From CADAWZ01 sp045114665 (GTDB lineage Bacteria > Vulcanimicrobiota > CADAWZ01), in the NCBI GenBank assembly GCA_045114665.1, contig JBGUKW010000318.1, forward strand, positions 4,474-68,473: DNA of 64,000 nt, written 5' to 3'. The notes beneath the pieces were generated by a model. That model did not search any database. It had not been told where the DNA came from and saw only the letters and a program-made list of their open reading frames with translations. Every line of letters starts with the position of its first letter. Within the stretch, counting starts at the first letter, position 1. The position numbers and the translations under genes were made by a program. This document shows positions 62,462 to 64,000 of this stretch, in pieces.

Positions 62462-63631
62462 TTAATAATTTTGTGCAGTTACTTCAAAAAAGCTCTGTGG
62501 ATGATTACATACTGGACATACATCAGGAGCTGATGTTCCAACTACAATATGTCCACAATTTCTACATTCCCAAATTACAACGCCACTCTTTTTAAATACT
62601 TCTTCTGTCTCAATATTTTTCAAGAGTTTGCGATATCTCTCTTCATGGTGTTTTTCTATTGCAGCGACCCCTCTGAATTGTTCTGCGAGTTCGTGGAATC
62701 CTTCTTCATCTGCTTCTTTTGCCATTCTGTCATACATATTTGTCCACTCAAAATTTTCACCTTCGGCAGCTTGTAAAAGATTCTCTGTTGTGGTTCCCAA
62801 TTCACCAAGAGCCTTGAACCAAAGTTTAGCATGTTCTTTCTCGTTATCTGCTGTTTTCAAGAATAGAGAGGCAATCTGCTCATATCCATTTTTCTTTGCA
62901 ACAGAAGCAAAATATGTATATTTATTTCTTGCCTGAGATTCCCCAGCAAAAGCCTCACGAAGATTTTTCTCTGTTTTTGTTCCAGCATATTTATTTTTTG
63001 GAGCTTCTCCCATTTTTTCTTCCCCCTCAACAATTTTTTCAAAATCACTTGCAGGATGTTTGCAAAGTGGGCATATAAAATCTTTTGGCAAATCCTCACC
63101 AACATATTCATAACCACATATTTTACAACGCCAAACAACCTTTGCAGTTGCTTTTTTCCTCTTTGGCTTGATATTTGCCTGATAGTATGAATAAGTTACT
63201 GAAGGCTTATCACTCAAAACTTCCATTTCATCAACTAAAGCTATAAATAAAGTGTGAGTTCCAACATCAATCATATCTGTAACAGTTGCAGATATAAAAG
63301 AATTTGTTGTTTTCAATACAGCAAGAGTTCCATTTTTCACTCTCTTTACTTCTTCAAATCCTGCAAATTTATCCGTATCTCTACCTGAAGCAAAACCAAA
63401 GCGTTTGAATATCTCAAAATCTGCCTCTTCAGTCAGTATCGAAACAGTAAATTTCTTAGTTTCAGCTATCATATCACGAGTGAAATTTAACTTATTTACA
63501 GCAATAGCTATCTTATTTGGTTCTGCCGTAACTTGATTTACGGTATTTATAATACAAGCATTATCTTTACCATCTTTACAGGCAGTTAATACAAAAAGCC
63601 CATAAGATATATTATACATAGCTTCATTCAT
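62462..63631 (-). CDS. Flavin reductase-rubredoxin-rubrerythrin-rubredoxin fusion
   Basis: A 389-residue multidomain protein: flavin-reductase FMN domain (about 1-150; [28 protein letters not shown]), rubredoxin (168-195; [22 protein letters not shown]), rubrerythrin diiron four-helix domain (about 213-345; [40 protein letters not shown]) and a second rubredoxin-like site (353-375; [10 protein letters not shown]...CPVC). It should accept electrons via FMN and pass them internally to reduce peroxide. Start overlaps the preceding stop by one base (TAATG). Confidence 0.92.
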   Translation of the reverse strand: MNEAMYNISYGLFVLTACKDGKDNACIINTVNQVTAEPNKIAIAVNKLNFTRDMIAETKKFTVSILTEEADFEIFKRFGFASGRDTDKFAGFEEVKRVKNGTLAVLKTTNSFISATVTDMIDVGTHTLFIALVDEMEVLSDKPSVTYSYYQANIKPKRKKATAKVVWRCKICGYEYVGEDLPKDFICPLCKHPASDFEKIVEGEEKMGEAPKNKYAGTKTEKNLREAFAGESQARNKYTYFASVAKKNGYEQIASLFLKTADNEKEHAKLWFKALGELGTTTENLLQAAEGENFEWTNMYDRMAKEADEEGFHELAEQFRGVAAIEKHHEERYRKLLKNIETEEVFKKSGVVIWECRNCGHIVVGTSAPDVCPVCNHPQSFFEVTAQNY

Positions 63632-64000
63632 TATTTTTTACCTTTTTTGCCTTTTTTAGCCTTTTTGGATTTTTTAGAATCATTTCTTGCTTCTTCTTCA
63701 GCTTTTGCTTTAGCCTCTTCTTCAGCTTTTGCTTTAGCTTCTTCTTCAGCTTTTGCCTTAGCTTCTTCTTCAACATTTACTTCTTCATCACTATTTAACT
63801 CTACTTCGTCTATATCTTCATCATCTAAATCTATATCATCTGAAGGCAACTCTTCATCTTCTTCAGCTAAAGAATCATCTTCCAAATCAAGATCATCTAA
63901 AATATCATCCTCAACTACTTCTTCAGCAGGTTCTTCAACTACTTCTTCAGCAGGTTCTTCAGCTACTTCTTCAGCAGGTTCTTCAACTACTTCTTCAGCA
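63631..64000 (-). CDS. Acidic repeat protein, N-terminus beyond window
   Basis: The frame is open to the right edge, so the start is outside; at least 122 residues are visible. The visible N-terminal part repeats AEEVVEEP (24-base DNA repeats, about 63928-64000), then an Asp/Glu-rich stretch, then [14 protein letters not shown] repeats and a terminal lysine-rich tail [11 protein letters not shown]. Composition predicts a disordered or helical charged protein. It is directly coupled to the fusion rubrerythrin gene by a one-base overlap. Function unknown. Confidence 0.7.
   Translation of the reverse strand, partial: AEEVVEEPAEEVAEEPAEEVVEEPAEEVVEDDILDDLDLEDDSLAEEDEELPSDDIDLDDEDIDEVELNSDEEVNVEEEAKAKAEEEAKAKAEEEAKAKAEEEARNDSKKSKKAKKGKKGKK

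Overview
This window is AT-rich bacterial chromosome from a strict anaerobe that ferments, makes hydrogen and swims with flagella. Direct signs of anaerobiosis are two [FeFe]-hydrogenase-type proteins, a bifunctional AdhE, a sodium-pumping oxaloacetate decarboxylase and two rubrerythrin-type peroxide-defence proteins. The order rpsP-khpA-ylqD-rimM-trmD-rplS and an L27 with a cleavable-looking N-terminal extension resemble Firmicutes and their relatives. I cannot name the phylum from sequence alone. No rRNA gene, CRISPR array or intact transposon was found; one tRNA is present.

Layout. 1-10.6 kb (minus strand): a giant TPR protein that runs off the left edge, RNase PH, an orphan soluble FlhA cytoplasmic-domain protein, a SIS-domain protein, a membrane TPR protein, a lytic-transglycosylase-like lipoprotein and a YrdC/Sua5 protein. 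11-20.5 kb: a secreted M2-type metallopeptidase (plus), then a six-gene minus-strand operon for hydrogen and ethanol metabolism: small [2Fe-2S] protein, sensory (group C-like) hydrogenase with PAS domain, SpoIIE-type phosphatase, second [2Fe-2S] protein, group B-like hydrogenase, AdhE. 20.5-25.7 kb: lepB and the rplS-to-ffh translation/secretion operon, with an IS605-type right-end relic between ffh and a consensus promoter. 25.8-30.6 kb: a methionine/glycine-rich EF-hand protein, tRNA-Leu(CAG), and a compact Fic - B3/4 - ankyrin - small-ORF operon. 30.8-38.6 kb: a small ORF, a secreted repeat-domain protein, rsmE/prmA, a tnpB relic touching dnaB, the rpsF-ssb-rpsR-rplI operon, and obgE. 38.7-44.4 kb: rpmA, a secreted Ig-like protein, murB, an MFS transporter and small envelope proteins.

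44.6-53.3 kb is a flagellar operon: flgB flgC fliE fliF fliG fliH fliI fliJ, a transglycosylase gene and fliK. fliG appears to start at AUU. A second tnpB relic follows. 53.9-59.1 kb carries oadG-oadA-oadB and ATP-dependent pckA, each behind a nearly identical 50-base promoter module, which suggests joint control of PEP/oxaloacetate/pyruvate interconversion with sodium export. 59.4-64 kb holds a reverse rubrerythrin, an SsnA-like aminohydrolase, an unknown membrane-anchored protein, a flavin reductase-rubredoxin-rubrerythrin-rubredoxin fusion, and an acidic repeat protein that runs off the right edge.

Most genes sit in tight same-strand runs, often separated by clear hairpin terminators. The least explained parts are the orphan FlhA-domain gene, the Fic/B3-4/ankyrin operon beside the tRNA, the Met/Gly-rich EF-hand protein and the three IS605-type relics.
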